From Tateyamaria sp. Alg231-49 (GTDB lineage Bacteria; Pseudomonadota; Alphaproteobacteria; Rhodobacterales; Rhodobacteraceae), in NCBI RefSeq assembly GCF_900143535.1, contig NZ_FRFA01000007.1:186001-250000 (forward strand): a DNA stretch of 64,000 bases, given 5' to 3'. The notes beneath the pieces were generated by a model. The model had not been told where the DNA came from. It ran no database searches and was given only the letters and a program-made list of their open reading frames with translations. Of this stretch, positions 1 to 12,480 are shown in pieces. Every line of letters begins with the position of its first letter. The stretch's first letter is position 1. The position numbers and the translations under genes were made by a program.

Positions 1-1
1 C

Positions 2-4152
<4,151 letters not shown>

Positions 4153-4180
4153 GCCGTCTAGTGCCAGAAAGTTCGCAAAT

Positions 4181-4195
4181 GTTCTTAAAAAGTTC
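4181..4195 (+). promoter_or_regulatory. LexA (SOS) box, GTTC-N7-GTTC
   Basis: GTTCTTAAAAAGTTC matches the alphaproteobacterial LexA consensus GTTC-N7-GTTC exactly, with an A/T-only core. A third GTTC lies upstream at 4171, but with the wrong spacing (N6). The box sits 12 bases before a -10-like TAAAAT (4208-4213), so it would cover the -35 region, the right place for repression. The microprotein ATG is 57 bases downstream of the box. I noticed no other exact box in the intergenic regions read by eye. Confidence 0.75.
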
Positions 4196-4252
4196 TTTAC
4201 GGGGTGTTAAAATTGTGAGAACAAAGAAGCAACTTCAAGGAAGGGCACTGAT

Positions 4253-4381
4253 ATGACCACACTCCGCACACTCAAAGATGTCGCAACCCGCGCCGAGGCC
4301 ACTTTGCTTCAGGATGTGATCGGTGCTGCCGCGTTGACTGTGATGCTGGTTGTGGCTTTGCACTTGCCGTCATTGATCTGA
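4253..4381 (+). CDS. 42-aa single-pass membrane microprotein under SOS control
   Basis: The frame runs from ATG 4253 to TGA 4379-4381, preceded by a good ribosome-binding site (AAGGAAGGG) about 5 bases before the ATG. The product begins with a charged amphipathic stretch (MTTLRTLKDVATRAEATLLQ) and ends in one hydrophobic helix of about 20 residues (AAALTVMLVVALHLPSLI). I recall similar roughly 40-residue proteins in other roseobacters but know no function. A perfect LexA box upstream suggests induction by DNA damage. By analogy with SidA of Caulobacter (a very short SOS-induced inner-membrane division inhibitor) or TisB of E. coli, it may arrest division or depolarise the membrane; that is inference. 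The transcript would end at the terminator at 4524-4559. Confidence 0.7.
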   Translation: MTTLRTLKDVATRAEATLLQDVIGAAALTVMLVVALHLPSLI

Positions 4382-4523
4382 ATTTCTGCCTGCGTACTTG
4401 CCTGTGATCCACCTTTGCGCCCGTCCCAATTGGCGTCCTCACCAAGCGGCTCTGCCTGCCGCACGGTGACCCTGTTTCCCGCAGGAAACCCGGATCCGTC
4501 CCCCGCAAGACACGCTTTACTTG
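4382..4523 (+). other. Structured 3' untranslated region of the SOS microprotein
   Basis: About 140 bases separate the microprotein stop from its terminator, long for a 129-base gene. There is no supported ORF on either strand. At 4474-4489 lies a perfect hairpin (GTTTCC, loop CGCA, GGAAAC). No promoter stands out inside, so this is best read as a long structured 3' UTR, which could also release a small RNA. Confidence 0.4.
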
Positions 4524-4559
4524 CGCCGCCATCCTCCCCGGATGAGCGGCGTTTTTTTT
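4524..4559 (+). terminator. Rho-independent terminator after the microprotein
   Basis: A strong GC-rich stem (4524-4534 with 4540-4551, one bulged base, loop TCCCC) is followed by eight T residues. The T-run lies only on the + side, so it ends + strand transcripts from the LexA-box promoter or recG, and faces the convergent Fe-S scaffold gene. Confidence 0.85.
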
Positions 4560-4578
4560 GGTCATGTCAGAAGAGGGG

Positions 4579-5031
4579 TCAGGCGCAGTTCGCCTGTAAT
4601 GCCTGTTCCATTGCCTCAGCCGTGGCTTCGATGGCAAGCAGGATCGACGCGTGCCGATTTTTGAAATCCTTCGCGGGCGCAAGCACCTCGAACCCGTCAA
4701 AGGGGGCGGTTGGCACGTCGCCGCCGGACTTCAGCATTGCGCGCAGACCATCTCGGGCAGTCTCAATCTCAGCAAGGCTGCGTCCAATGACGGCATGGCC
4801 GGTGACAGCCGCTGCCGCCTGACCCAAAGCGCAGGCCTTCACATCCTGGGCAAAATCCGTGATTCGACCGTCTGCGACGCAAACATCCACTGTCACAGCC
4901 GATCCGCACAACGGAGAGCGTTTTTTGACCGTCGCATGTGCGTCTGCAAGACGTTTGGTGTGCGGGATGTCCGCCGCCAGCGCCAAAATGCGGGTCGAAT
5001 AGAGTTTGATCAGGTCGGTATCGGCGGGCAT
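4579..5031 (-). CDS. IscU/NifU-N-like iron-sulfur scaffold protein
   Basis: 150 aa of the IscU fold, which assembles Fe-S clusters before transfer to target proteins. Two of the three canonical cluster cysteines are present (PLCGSA and KACALGQAAA). At the place of the third, usually H-C, the protein reads KNRHASILLAIEA, so the cysteine is alanine here. It may be a specialised or degenerate scaffold rather than housekeeping IscU. The start has a strong ribosome-binding site (GGAGGGG) directly before the ATG. It is divergent from hisI, with a 77-base shared promoter region; this pairing is common in Rhodobacterales. Confidence 0.85.
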   Translation of the reverse strand: MPADTDLIKLYSTRILALAADIPHTKRLADAHATVKKRSPLCGSAVTVDVCVADGRITDFAQDVKACALGQAAAAVTGHAVIGRSLAEIETARDGLRAMLKSGGDVPTAPFDGFEVLAPAKDFKNRHASILLAIEATAEAMEQALQANCA

Positions 5032-5108
5032 GTCCCCTCCGGCTCTGGTGTCGGTTACTTATCCGTCCTACATAAGCCCGCCCAAGCCAGATGCAAAAAG
5101 GTTTTGTC

Positions 5109-5471
5109 ATGACCACACCCTTTGACCCCGCAAGCCTCGCATATAATGCGCAAGGGCTGGTGCCTGCCATCGCGCAGGATGCCGAAAGCGGGGAAGTCCT
5201 GATGATGGCATGGATGAATGCCGAGGCTGTGGCGCGCACGTTGGAAACGGGGCGAGTCACGTATTGGTCCCGCTCGCGCCAAGCGTTCTGGATCAAGGGC
5301 GAGACGTCAGGGCACGTGCAGGAACTGGTGTCGCTGCGTGTGGATTGCGATCGCGATTGTTTGCTGATGCAAGTAAACCAGACGGGTCCTGCCTGCCACA
5401 CCGGGCGGCGTACTTGTTTTTATACCGAAGTCGCCGACGGGTCCGAAGTGGAGTTGATGGCACCGCTTTAG
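5109..5471 (+). CDS. hisI: Phosphoribosyl-AMP cyclohydrolase HisI
   Basis: Third step of histidine synthesis: opens the purine ring of phosphoribosyl-AMP. 120 aa, single-domain form without the HisE part. Family signatures are [21 protein letters not shown](T)SG, the metal-binding DCDRD, and the zinc cysteine context GPACHTG followed by RTCFY. I chose ATG 5109 over the in-frame ATG at 5091 because AAAAGG sits about seven bases before it. The stop overlaps the convergent gluQ stop by four bases. Confidence 0.95.
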   Translation: MTTPFDPASLAYNAQGLVPAIAQDAESGEVLMMAWMNAEAVARTLETGRVTYWSRSRQAFWIKGETSGHVQELVSLRVDCDRDCLLMQVNQTGPACHTGRRTCFYTEVADGSEVELMAPL

Positions 5472-6319
5472 GGCCGCAGGTCGACCATCGCGCGAATATC
5501 GTCTGGAGACGTACCTTCTGCGCGGTATTTGGAGATCGCGCGTGCATCGTCGCGTTTGGCCAACCGCTTGCCCGCTTCGTCCCGGATCAGACGGTGATGA
5601 TGATAGGCCGGAGTCGGCGCATCCAGAAGCTTTTGCAGCAGTACGTGAATCATCGTGGCCTCCGCCAAATCGGCGCCGCGCACCACATCCGTAATGCCTT
5701 GGGCCGCGTCATCGACGACCACAGACAGGTGGTAAGATGTACCCATATCGCGGCGCGCCAGAACGATGTCACCTACCGTAGTGACCAGATCACCGCAGGT
5801 GATTTGCCCCGCGTTCAATCCGGTCTCTTTGTAGCTGAGGGGCTTTGTCAGATGACGCAATGCCGCTGCCATATCCAGCCGTAGGGGCTTGTCTGTCGGC
5901 CTCGGGCCAGTACGGGGATGACGGGTACGACAGGTGCCGGGATAGATGAGCCCATCGGGGCCATGACGCGGCACGCCTTCTTGCGGGGCGCTCAGCGCCG
6001 TTTCGATGTCTCGGCGGGTGCAGTCACACACATACATCAGGCCTCGTTCCCATAATATATCATGCGCTTGTGCGTAAAAGTTCATGCGTTCCGATTGCCG
6101 CAATACCGGTTCAGGCCAGCTCACCCCAAGCCATGCAAGGTCGTCATAAATCTGGCTTTCCCAGTGATCACGTGCGCGGGTCTGATCGATGTCTTCGATC
6201 CGTAGCAAGAACGTGCCGTTTTGAGCTTGGGCCATATCATAGGCCAACAGAGCCGAATAGGCGTGCCCCAAATGCAAAGGGCCCGTCGGAGATGGCGCAA
6301 ATCTTGTTGTGAATGTCAC
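5468..6319 (-). CDS. gluQ: Glutamyl-Q tRNA(Asp) synthetase
   Basis: A stand-alone catalytic-domain paralogue of glutamyl-tRNA synthetase that attaches glutamate to queuosine in tRNA-Asp rather than to the tRNA 3' end. 283 aa, no anticodon-binding domain. The class I HIGH-like motif is [15 protein letters not shown] near residue 10, the zinc site is CDCTRRD with YPGTCR downstream, and the KMSKS-like loop is KRLAKRDDA near residue 255. Its start codon overlaps the upstream methyltransferase stop (ATGA), so the two form an operon. Confidence 0.95.
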   Translation of the reverse strand: MTFTTRFAPSPTGPLHLGHAYSALLAYDMAQAQNGTFLLRIEDIDQTRARDHWESQIYDDLAWLGVSWPEPVLRQSERMNFYAQAHDILWERGLMYVCDCTRRDIETALSAPQEGVPRHGPDGLIYPGTCRTRHPRTGPRPTDKPLRLDMAAALRHLTKPLSYKETGLNAGQITCGDLVTTVGDIVLARRDMGTSYHLSVVVDDAAQGITDVVRGADLAEATMIHVLLQKLLDAPTPAYHHHRLIRDEAGKRLAKRDDARAISKYRAEGTSPDDIRAMVDLRP

Positions 6320-6921
6320 GCTTTTTCAAGCACGTAGACGTTGGATTTCAACCCGATCCCTGGCAGGTGGGGCCCATGTTCCTTGAACAACAGTCGCGCG
6401 GCACCACAGTCGGTCCATTCGGCAACGCCGGCTTCGTTCGCAGGCTCTTCGAGCGCATGGTCATTGAACGAAAACACCAGTTTGCCGTCGCGCGGCAGGG
6501 CGCGCATCAGGATGTGCAGCACTTCGATGGGGGCCGCACCCGCGCCGATAACCCCGATTGCGGCGCATAGCGCATAATCTTTGCGAGGCAGTTCAGCTCC
6601 CGCTTCGATCTGGTCAAGGTGGCGATAGACGCCTTTTGCGCGCGCGCCTTCCAGCATCTCTGCTGACAGGTCGACGCCGTCTATGGTTTCGAACCCGGCG
6701 AGTTTCAGGGCAAGGCCGGACAGGCCCGTGCCACAGCCGAAGTCCAGCAACGGCGCGCTCATGTCGTCCGCATAGTGCTTGAGCGCATCCGCGCAGCGCC
6801 CGGGCGTGGCATAGCCGTGTTCGCCCACTTCCGCTTCGTAACTCGCGGCCCAGTCGTCATAAAGCACGCGGGTCGAGGCCGCGTCGCGGGCGGTGTAAGC
6901 TTTGTCGAGGAATTTGGTCAT
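6316..6921 (-). CDS. Class I SAM-dependent methyltransferase
   Basis: 201 aa with a Rossmann methyltransferase fold: motif I LLDFGCGTGLSGLALKLAG near residue 60, an acidic loop (DGVDLSAEMLEGARAKG), and motif IV region DYALCAAIGVIG. The N-terminus (LYDDWAASYEAEVGEHGYATP) resembles Williams-Beuren-type small-molecule methyltransferases. The substrate cannot be told from sequence. It is cotranscribed with gluQ, though a link to tRNA is only suggested by that overlap. Confidence 0.85.
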   Translation of the reverse strand: MTKFLDKAYTARDAASTRVLYDDWAASYEAEVGEHGYATPGRCADALKHYADDMSAPLLDFGCGTGLSGLALKLAGFETIDGVDLSAEMLEGARAKGVYRHLDQIEAGAELPRKDYALCAAIGVIGAGAAPIEVLHILMRALPRDGKLVFSFNDHALEEPANEAGVAEWTDCGAARLLFKEHGPHLPGIGLKSNVYVLEKA

Positions 6922-7033
6922 GGGCTTACGTTAGCCGCGTCAAATACGCGGCGTCCAGTGGCTTGATAGGGTCCCGGGCCGGGGGCGCGCTGCCTTTCGC
7001 GCTCATTGGAGTACTTTTGATCAGAAAAGAAGA

Positions 7034-8386
7034 TCAGGCTGCTTGGGACTGTGGCGCCAGCCAGTTTTGCCAGTCGGCCTTGGCGCGATCAGTGTAGGCT
7101 TTGTAGCGGTCTTTACGTCCGCGCCGCCCGCCTTTGAGGCCCTCGACAGGGGGGAACAGACCGAAATTGACGTTCATTGGCTGGAACGTCTTGGCCTCTG
7201 CACCGCCAGTGATGTGGGTGATCAAGGCGCCCATGGCCGTTGTGTTGGGGGGGATGTCCAACGCGCCTCCCAAGATCTCCGTTGCCGCCATTCGTCCGGC
7301 CAGCAAACCCATGGCTGCGGATTCAACATAGCCTTCGACCCCCGTGATCTGCCCGGCAAAGCGGATGTTGGGCCGTGACTTCAGCCGCATGTCGGCGCTC
7401 AGCAAGGTTGGACTGTTCAGGAATGTGTTGCGGTGAATGCCGCCCAGGCGAGCAAATTTGGCATTCTCAAGTCCGGGAATGCATTTAAAAACATCGGTTT
7501 GTGCGCCGTATTTCATTTTTGTCTGAAAGCCGACGATGTTGTACAGTGTGCCCAGTTTGTTGTCCCGGCGCAGTTGTACGACGGCATGAGATTTGACGTC
7601 TGGCGCATGGGGGTTGGTCAACCCAACAGGTTTCATCGGACCAAAACGCAACGTCTCGCGTCCACGCTCTGCCATCACTTCGATCGGCAAACAGCCATCG
7701 AAATAGCCTGCCGTTTCGCCCTCTTTGAACTCGGTTTTGTCGGCTGAGAGCAGGGCGTCGATGAAGGCCTCGTATTGGTCGCGGTCCATGGGGCAGTTGA
7801 GGTAGGCGGTGCGCTCTTCTTCGGTTTCGCCCTTGTCATAACGGGACTGCATCCATGCCTTGGACATATCGATGCTGTCGAAATAGACGATGGGTGCGAT
7901 GGCATCGAAAAAAGCGAGGGCTTCGCCGCCCGTTTCCTGCGCGATGGCCTGACCAAGTGCAGTCGAGGTCAACGGACCGGTTGCGAAAATCCAGTTTCCC
8001 GTGGAGGGCAATTCAGTGATTTCACCGTATTCCACCGAAATATTGGGATGGGCGATCAACGCATCTGTCACCGATTGCGCAAAGGGATCACGGTCTACAG
8101 CCAGCGCACCGCCCGCAGGCAGACGATGCTGATCCGCTGTGGCCATAATCAAACCGCCCGCGGTCCGCATTTCCCAATGCAGCAGACCCACAGCATTCTG
8201 TTCGCTGTCGTCTGAGCGGAACGAATTTGAACACACCATTTCACCCAAAAGGCCGGTCTGATGGGCAAATGTCCCGACTTTGGGTCGCATTTCGTGGATG
8301 ACCACGGACACGCCCATATTGGCCGCTTGCCAGGCCGCTTCGGATCCGGCCATTCCGCCGCCAACGATATGCAATTCATCTGTCAT
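7034..8386 (-). CDS. trmFO: Folate/FAD-dependent tRNA U54 methyltransferase TrmFO
   Basis: Makes 5-methyluridine at position 54 of tRNA using methylene-tetrahydrofolate and FADH2. The FAD-binding Rossmann motif is at the N-terminus ([15 protein letters not shown]), followed by [14 protein letters not shown] and the C-terminal [17 protein letters not shown] region typical of TrmFO. I prefer ATG 8386 ([10 protein letters not shown], 450 aa) over GTG 8404, since the fold begins there; neither has a convincing ribosome-binding site. The 266 bases upstream contain a short direct repeat and a hairpin. Confidence 0.95.
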   Translation of the reverse strand: MTDELHIVGGGMAGSEAAWQAANMGVSVVIHEMRPKVGTFAHQTGLLGEMVCSNSFRSDDSEQNAVGLLHWEMRTAGGLIMATADQHRLPAGGALAVDRDPFAQSVTDALIAHPNISVEYGEITELPSTGNWIFATGPLTSTALGQAIAQETGGEALAFFDAIAPIVYFDSIDMSKAWMQSRYDKGETEEERTAYLNCPMDRDQYEAFIDALLSADKTEFKEGETAGYFDGCLPIEVMAERGRETLRFGPMKPVGLTNPHAPDVKSHAVVQLRRDNKLGTLYNIVGFQTKMKYGAQTDVFKCIPGLENAKFARLGGIHRNTFLNSPTLLSADMRLKSRPNIRFAGQITGVEGYVESAAMGLLAGRMAATEILGGALDIPPNTTAMGALITHITGGAEAKTFQPMNVNFGLFPPVEGLKGGRRGRKDRYKAYTDRAKADWQNWLAPQSQAA

Positions 8387-8471
8387 GGGGCGGATGTAGG
8401 GCACCGCGCGCCGTTGCGCAACTTTGATCAGGGTGGGGGGGATTTTTGGGGTCGCCGCTGCGGGGATGGTC

Positions 8472-8490
8472 GGTCAGTGAGAGGCTGACC
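8472..8490. promoter_or_regulatory. Hairpin/inverted repeat upstream of trmFO
   Basis: GGTCAG (8472-8477) and CTGACC (8485-8490) form a perfect six-base stem with a seven-base spacer, 86 bases before the trmFO start. There is no T-run on either side, so it is not a terminator. It may be an operator or leader hairpin. Confidence 0.3.
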
Positions 8491-8585
8491 TGGAGGGACC
8501 TTCCGCCAGTCGGCGACCCAAAATCGTATCCGGTTGTTAACCGTGTCCAATTTGTGCCTCATTTGCGCCCAGATTAATAGAGCTT

Positions 8586-8619
8586 ATTCGGAAACAATCG
8601 GGTGCCAATTCGGAGACAA
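8586..8619. repeat. Direct repeat ATTCGGARACAA, two copies 22 bp apart
   Basis: ATTCGGAAACAA (8586-8597) and ATTCGGAGACAA (8608-8619) differ at one base and start 22 bp apart, two turns of the helix, so a protein could bind both on one face. They lie about 200 bases upstream of trmFO and just beyond the 3' end of the crotonase gene. No regulator is identifiable. Confidence 0.45.
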
Positions 8620-8652
8620 CCATAGGTTACCTTTGTTTTTATGGCTCAAACC

Positions 8653-9438
8653 CTATTGAGACCACTCTGGCGGGCGCTTGTTGATAAAGGCATCAATGCC
8701 TTCTTTGGTGTCTGGGTGCACCATATTGTCTACCATAACCTGCCCCGTATAGGCGTAAGCGTCAGCCACGGGCATTTGAATTTGGGCATAGAACGCCTCT
8801 TTCCCGATGCGCACGGCAGAGCCGAGTTTGGACGCCAATTGTTCGGCGAGGGCGGCGGCCTCGGATTCTAGGTCTTCGGGCGCAACGGCCCGGTTGATCA
8901 GGCCCAGCGTTTGGGCGCGCTCTGCCTCGATGAACTCGCCCGTGGTCAGCATCTCGAACGCTTGCTTGCGGGGAATGTTGCGAGACAGGGCGACCATGGG
9001 GGTCGAACAAAACAACCCGATGTTTACACCGTTCACGCCAAATCGTGTTCCGTGGGCGGCGACCGCCAGATCGCAGGTGGCCACCAACTGGCAACCGGCG
9101 GCTGTTGCAATTCCGTGTACCTGAGCAATCACTGGCTGTGGCAGGGACTGAATACGCGCCATCATGGCCGCACAGCGGTCAAACAGGTCTTTGAAATAGG
9201 CAGCACCGCCATCCGCGTTCTGACGCCCCGCGGTCATTTGCTTCAGATCATGGCCTGCACAGAACGCTTTGCCTGCTCCGGACAATACGACGGCGCGCAC
9301 ACTGCGGTCGTCTGCCACGTCATCGAGGGCGCTGTGCAACGCTGCGATCATCTCATCACTCAGCGCGTTTAACCGCTCAGGCGCGTTCATCCGCAGATGC
9401 ATTACGGCACCCCTGACCTCACGTTCCAGAATTGCCAT
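8653..9438 (-). CDS. Enoyl-CoA hydratase/isomerase (crotonase) family protein
   Basis: 261 aa crotonase fold. The oxyanion-hole segments are SGAGKAFCAGHDLKQM near residue 60 and ATAAGCQLVATCDLAVA near residue 110, as in enoyl-CoA hydratases; the C-terminus (KEGIDAFINKRPPEWSQ) is typical of the EchA branch. I chose ATG 9438 because GGGAGAG lies just before it and residue 2 onward matches the family; the frame upstream has no homology. It is divergent from a thioesterase gene 57 bases away, suggesting linked roles in acyl-CoA turnover. The exact substrate is unknown. Confidence 0.9.
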   Translation of the reverse strand: MAILEREVRGAVMHLRMNAPERLNALSDEMIAALHSALDDVADDRSVRAVVLSGAGKAFCAGHDLKQMTAGRQNADGGAAYFKDLFDRCAAMMARIQSLPQPVIAQVHGIATAAGCQLVATCDLAVAAHGTRFGVNGVNIGLFCSTPMVALSRNIPRKQAFEMLTTGEFIEAERAQTLGLINRAVAPEDLESEAAALAEQLASKLGSAVRIGKEAFYAQIQMPVADAYAYTGQVMVDNMVHPDTKEGIDAFINKRPPEWSQ

Positions 9439-9495
9439 CTTGCTCTCCCTCGTCTTTGCAGCGAACCCTAGGGCAATTGTGCGAGGAGGAAAAGT

Positions 9496-9933
9496 ATGGC
9501 CCCAGTTATGGACGCCGCCGAAATGAACGCCTTTCTGGGCCGCGTGTTTCTGGAGGTGGCGGGCGAATTTCATGTGGAAGAGGTCAGTGGGGACACTGTC
9601 ACCTTGCGACTGTTTGTTCAGGACCGTCATTTGCGTCCCGGCGGCACGGTGTCGGGCCCGGCTATGTTTTCCCTTGCGGATGTGACCGCCTACATGGTGA
9701 CGCTGGCCCAGATCGGCCCACGCGCGCTGGCGGTGACCACGAATTGCGCGATTGATTTCATGCGTAAACCCGCCGCAGGGGTCGATCTGATTGCCAAGGG
9801 GCGGCTGTTGAAACTGGGCAAGCAACTGTCCGTGTCGGATGTTCTGATTTATTCCGAAGGCATGGACAAACCCGTGGCGCGGGCCAGCCTGACCTACGCC
9901 ATTCCGCCCCAAGGCGTTGATTTGCCCGGTTAG
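9496..9933 (+). CDS. PaaI-type hotdog-fold thioesterase
   Basis: 145 aa hotdog-fold protein, probably hydrolysing acyl- or aryl-CoA thioesters in the cytoplasm. The family core is visible: HLRPGGTVSGPAMFSLADVTAYM (active-site helix region), then NCAIDFMRKPAAG and the final strand. A strong GAGGAGG ribosome-binding site precedes ATG 9496. Divergent from the crotonase gene; its stop overlaps the convergent zinc-ribbon gene by four bases. Confidence 0.9.
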   Translation: MAPVMDAAEMNAFLGRVFLEVAGEFHVEEVSGDTVTLRLFVQDRHLRPGGTVSGPAMFSLADVTAYMVTLAQIGPRALAVTTNCAIDFMRKPAAGVDLIAKGRLLKLGKQLSVSDVLIYSEGMDKPVARASLTYAIPPQGVDLPG

Positions 9934-10973
9934 ATCAACCCCGCGGCACCCCAAGCCAGCCCCAGCCCAACGGCCAAAGTTGTCAGCACAGCCGCATAGC
10001 CCGCCAGTTTCCAAGCTGAATACGGACGCTCTCCGTATGCGCGCCCTTCGATGCCGCAGACCACGACCATTTTGGCGGTGTCGTTGTAGGTGTAGTGCAA
10101 GATCCAGACTGGCAGCAGGATACGTCGGTAATGAATGCCACTGGTGTCGGTGTGATAACGGATGTTGTGCACGCCGGATTTGTTCACATGCCCCTTGATC
10201 CGGTTGCGGATCAGCAGCGCCTTTTCATTGCCCTTGCGCTCCAACCCCTCGCTCAGCGTTTGGTGGTGCTGTTCGGCGGCAAAGCCTGACAGATATCCAG
10301 CGCGATAAGGGCGCAGCCGCTCTGGGTAAAAGTCGTGCAGGATGCCGTCACGGATCAGGGGCGTCACATGGTGCGAGGCGGGGACTAGCATATCGTCAAA
10401 CCGCATCCGTAACACGCCCGAGGTCTGGCGCGTCTCGGTGCGCTTGTTGCGCCGCACGCGGTAGCTGGCCCAGTACTGAATCAACTCGTCGCTATCAAAG
10501 GTCCAGAACGGGACGTAGATGCCAGCCACACGGGCTTTGGCCACCACGCCGGCCAGATCACTGGGTGCGGCAATGCGTTTGCGCACCCAAGCCTGTGCGA
10601 GGGTCTGGGCATCCTGTTCGGGAACGCGGAAAGGGATCAACGCCATTGGCTCGTATCCGCGGTCATTTGTTTCAACCACAACTGGCCCGTCGCAATAAGA
10701 GCACCGGGTGCTCAGCGATTGGGCCACAAAGGTAACAGACCCGCCGCAGGTCTCACACCGGTGAACGATGCTGTCAAAGTCGATCTGCGCCTCCGGGGCG
10801 GATACCAGCGGATCAAACGGGAATTCTTCAGCTGCTGCGTCGTCGTCAGCAGTTTCCAGCGAAGTGACGTTTCCACAGCTGGCGCATTTTAAGGCTTGCA
10901 CGGCAGGGTCGTACACACACTGACCCGCGCAGGTGGCGCATTGCAGTTCGGACTGGATGACAGGCGCCGCCAT
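9930..10973 (-). CDS. Conserved protein with two zinc ribbons and a C-terminal membrane helix
   Basis: 347 aa. Two C-x2-C ... C-x2-C zinc ribbons lie in the N-terminal third (CATC ... CASC from residue 12, and CETC ... CSYC from residue 93), then an alpha/beta region rich in aromatic residues (FWTFDSDELIQYWASYRV) and a final hydrophobic helix (YAAVLTTLAVGLGLAWGAAG). The ribbons should face the cytoplasm if the single helix anchors the C-terminus. The function is unknown to me; comparable proteins are annotated as TFIIB-type zinc-ribbon proteins. Its start overlaps the stop of the upstream membrane protein (ATGA), so the pair probably acts together. Confidence 0.75.
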   Translation of the reverse strand: MAAPVIQSELQCATCAGQCVYDPAVQALKCASCGNVTSLETADDDAAAEEFPFDPLVSAPEAQIDFDSIVHRCETCGGSVTFVAQSLSTRCSYCDGPVVVETNDRGYEPMALIPFRVPEQDAQTLAQAWVRKRIAAPSDLAGVVAKARVAGIYVPFWTFDSDELIQYWASYRVRRNKRTETRQTSGVLRMRFDDMLVPASHHVTPLIRDGILHDFYPERLRPYRAGYLSGFAAEQHHQTLSEGLERKGNEKALLIRNRIKGHVNKSGVHNIRYHTDTSGIHYRRILLPVWILHYTYNDTAKMVVVCGIEGRAYGERPYSAWKLAGYAAVLTTLAVGLGLAWGAAGLI

Positions 10974-11290
10974 CAGTCCTCTCCCATGATCGCAATGGCT
11001 ATCTCAAGCAGGACACGCAGGCGCAGCCAGGACCGGCCAATCGCGCCTTCCAAATCGCCCGTCGCGCCCCAATCGCCAATGATCGTGGCCAGAAACCATG
11101 TGGTCATCAGCCAGAAGGCGATGATGGACCAGCCACCGATGCTGCGCAGCCAACCGGTGGAGCCCTGCTTCAACTCATGCTTCGCCTCATAAACCGCGAT
11201 TAGCTTTTTTACCGCCGGAACGCCTGCAAGGGTGCCAAACGCGATCAACGCAAGGGCGGCGAGGGCAGGGGCGGCAAGGGACAAAAACAT
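10973..11290 (-). CDS. Small conserved membrane protein
   Basis: 105 aa. An N-terminal hydrophobic segment (SLAAPALAALALIAFGTLAGV), a short charged loop (KKLIAVYEAKHELKQG), a second hydrophobic stretch (WSIIAFWLMTTWFLATIIGDW), and a less hydrophobic C-terminal helix (LRVLLEIAIAIMG). No enzyme motif. It overlaps and probably is cotranscribed with the zinc-ribbon gene downstream. Function not recognised. Confidence 0.7.
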   Translation of the reverse strand: MFLSLAAPALAALALIAFGTLAGVPAVKKLIAVYEAKHELKQGSTGWLRSIGGWSIIAFWLMTTWFLATIIGDWGATGDLEGAIGRSWLRLRVLLEIAIAIMGED

Positions 11291-11376
11291 AAAAGATCAA
11301 AGCCGAAGGACAGGTGTCACACCCTCTTGTTGGACGTAAGACCCCATTGCAAGAGTGGAAACGGCAAAATTGATGG

Positions 11377-11390
11377 GGTATAATAATACC
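11377..11390. promoter_or_regulatory. AT-rich inverted repeat in the rplM intergenic region
   Basis: GGTAT-AATA-ATACC is a perfect five-base inverted repeat in an AT-rich stretch between the divergent membrane-protein gene (start 11290) and the rplM promoter. There is no T-run of terminator strength. Possibly an operator; weak evidence. Confidence 0.25.
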
Positions 11391-11438
11391 TTATTTGTAA
11401 GATATTGTTTTTGAATGTTTAAAACTGACATATGTCCG

Positions 11439-11467
11439 TTGACGTGCAATTCAGCCGCGCCTATACC
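11439..11467 (+). promoter_or_regulatory. Sigma-70 promoter of rplM-rpsI
   Basis: TTGACG (11439-11444) and TATACC (11462-11467) are separated by exactly 17 bases, a near-consensus housekeeping promoter. Transcription would start near 11474, giving a leader of about 33 bases to the rplM ATG, with AAGGGA as ribosome-binding site at 11494-11499. Confidence 0.75.
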
Positions 11468-11507
11468 CGCCCAATCCGAAATTCGAGCCCCCTAAGGGAT
11501 GCGACAC

Positions 11508-11969
11508 ATGAAAACCTATACCGCAACACCTGCGGACATCGACAAGAAATGGATCCTCATCGACGCCGAAGGCGTGGTGCTGGGCCGTCTTGCTTCGATC
11601 GTCGCCATGCGCCTGCGTGGCAAGCACAAGGCGTCTTACACGCCGCACATGGATTGTGGTGACAATGTCATCATCATCAACGCCGAGAAGATCCAGATGA
11701 CGGGCAACAAGCGTCAGGAGAACTTCTACTGGCACACCGGTCACCCCGGCGGGATCAAAAGCCGCACCAAGGAGCAAATCCTTGAAGGCGCGCACCCCGA
11801 GCGCGTTGTGACCCAAGCGGTCAAGCGCATGCTGCCCGGCAACCGTCTGAGCCGTGAGATCATGACCAACCTGCGCGTCTACGCAGGCGGCGATCACCCC
11901 CACGAGGCGCAAAGCCCCGAAGTTCTGGATGTTGCATCCATGAACAAGAAAAACACGCGGAGCGCATGA
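11508..11969 (+). CDS. rplM: 50S ribosomal protein L13
   Basis: 153 aa, normal length for L13, an early assembly protein of the large subunit. Begins [20 protein letters not shown] and contains the signatures [17 protein letters not shown] and [21 protein letters not shown] 11508 is preferred over 11499 because AAGGGA lies nine bases upstream and the family starts there. It runs into rpsI with a three-base or shorter gap, the universal rplM-rpsI pair. Confidence 0.98.
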   Translation: MKTYTATPADIDKKWILIDAEGVVLGRLASIVAMRLRGKHKASYTPHMDCGDNVIIINAEKIQMTGNKRQENFYWHTGHPGGIKSRTKEQILEGAHPERVVTQAVKRMLPGNRLSREIMTNLRVYAGGDHPHEAQSPEVLDVASMNKKNTRSA

Positions 11970-11971
11970 GC

Positions 11972-12460
11972 ATGGCCGACGAAATCAACACACTCGAAGA
12001 CCTGCAAGCCGTGGCCGGCGATGCCGCCCCGGTTGAAGCTGAAGTGATCCACCGCGAACCCGTGCGTGACGCACTGGGCCGCTCCTATGCCACTGGTAAG
12101 CGTAAAGATGCGGTCGCCCGCGTCTGGATCAAGCCAGGCTCCGGCAAGGTCACCGTGAACGGCAAAGAGATGAACGACTATTTTGCGCGCCCCGTGCTGC
12201 AAATGATCCTTGCCCAGCCGTTTTCCGTCGCTGGCGTTGAAGGCCAGTTCGACGTTGTCGCAACGGTCAAAGGCGGCGGCCTCTCTGGTCAGGCCGGTGC
12301 GGTCAAGCACGGCGTGTCCAAGGCTCTGCAACTCTACGATCCGTCCTTGCGCGGCGCCCTGAAAGCGGCAGGCTTCCTGACCCGCGACAGCCGCGTTGTT
12401 GAGCGTAAGAAATACGGTAAAGCCAAAGCGCGTAAGAGCTTCCAGTTCTCCAAGCGTTAA
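11972..12460 (+). CDS. rpsI: 30S ribosomal protein S9
   Basis: 162 aa with the S9 core [20 protein letters not shown] and C-terminal [18 protein letters not shown], whose final basic tail reaches the P-site tRNA. The roughly 35-residue acidic N-terminal extension ([16 protein letters not shown]) is usual in Rhodobacterales. An overlapping ATG at 11966 is possible, but GGAG at 11959-11962 gives correct spacing only for 11972. Confidence 0.97.
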   Translation: MADEINTLEDLQAVAGDAAPVEAEVIHREPVRDALGRSYATGKRKDAVARVWIKPGSGKVTVNGKEMNDYFARPVLQMILAQPFSVAGVEGQFDVVATVKGGGLSGQAGAVKHGVSKALQLYDPSLRGALKAAGFLTRDSRVVERKKYGKAKARKSFQFSKR

Positions 12461-12480
12461 GCTTTACACCACAGCAAAGA

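Noticed and set aside
4171-4184. Second LexA-like pair GTTC-N6-GTTC
   Set aside because: Spacing is six, not seven, so it does not fit the LexA consensus; only the 4181-4195 pair does.
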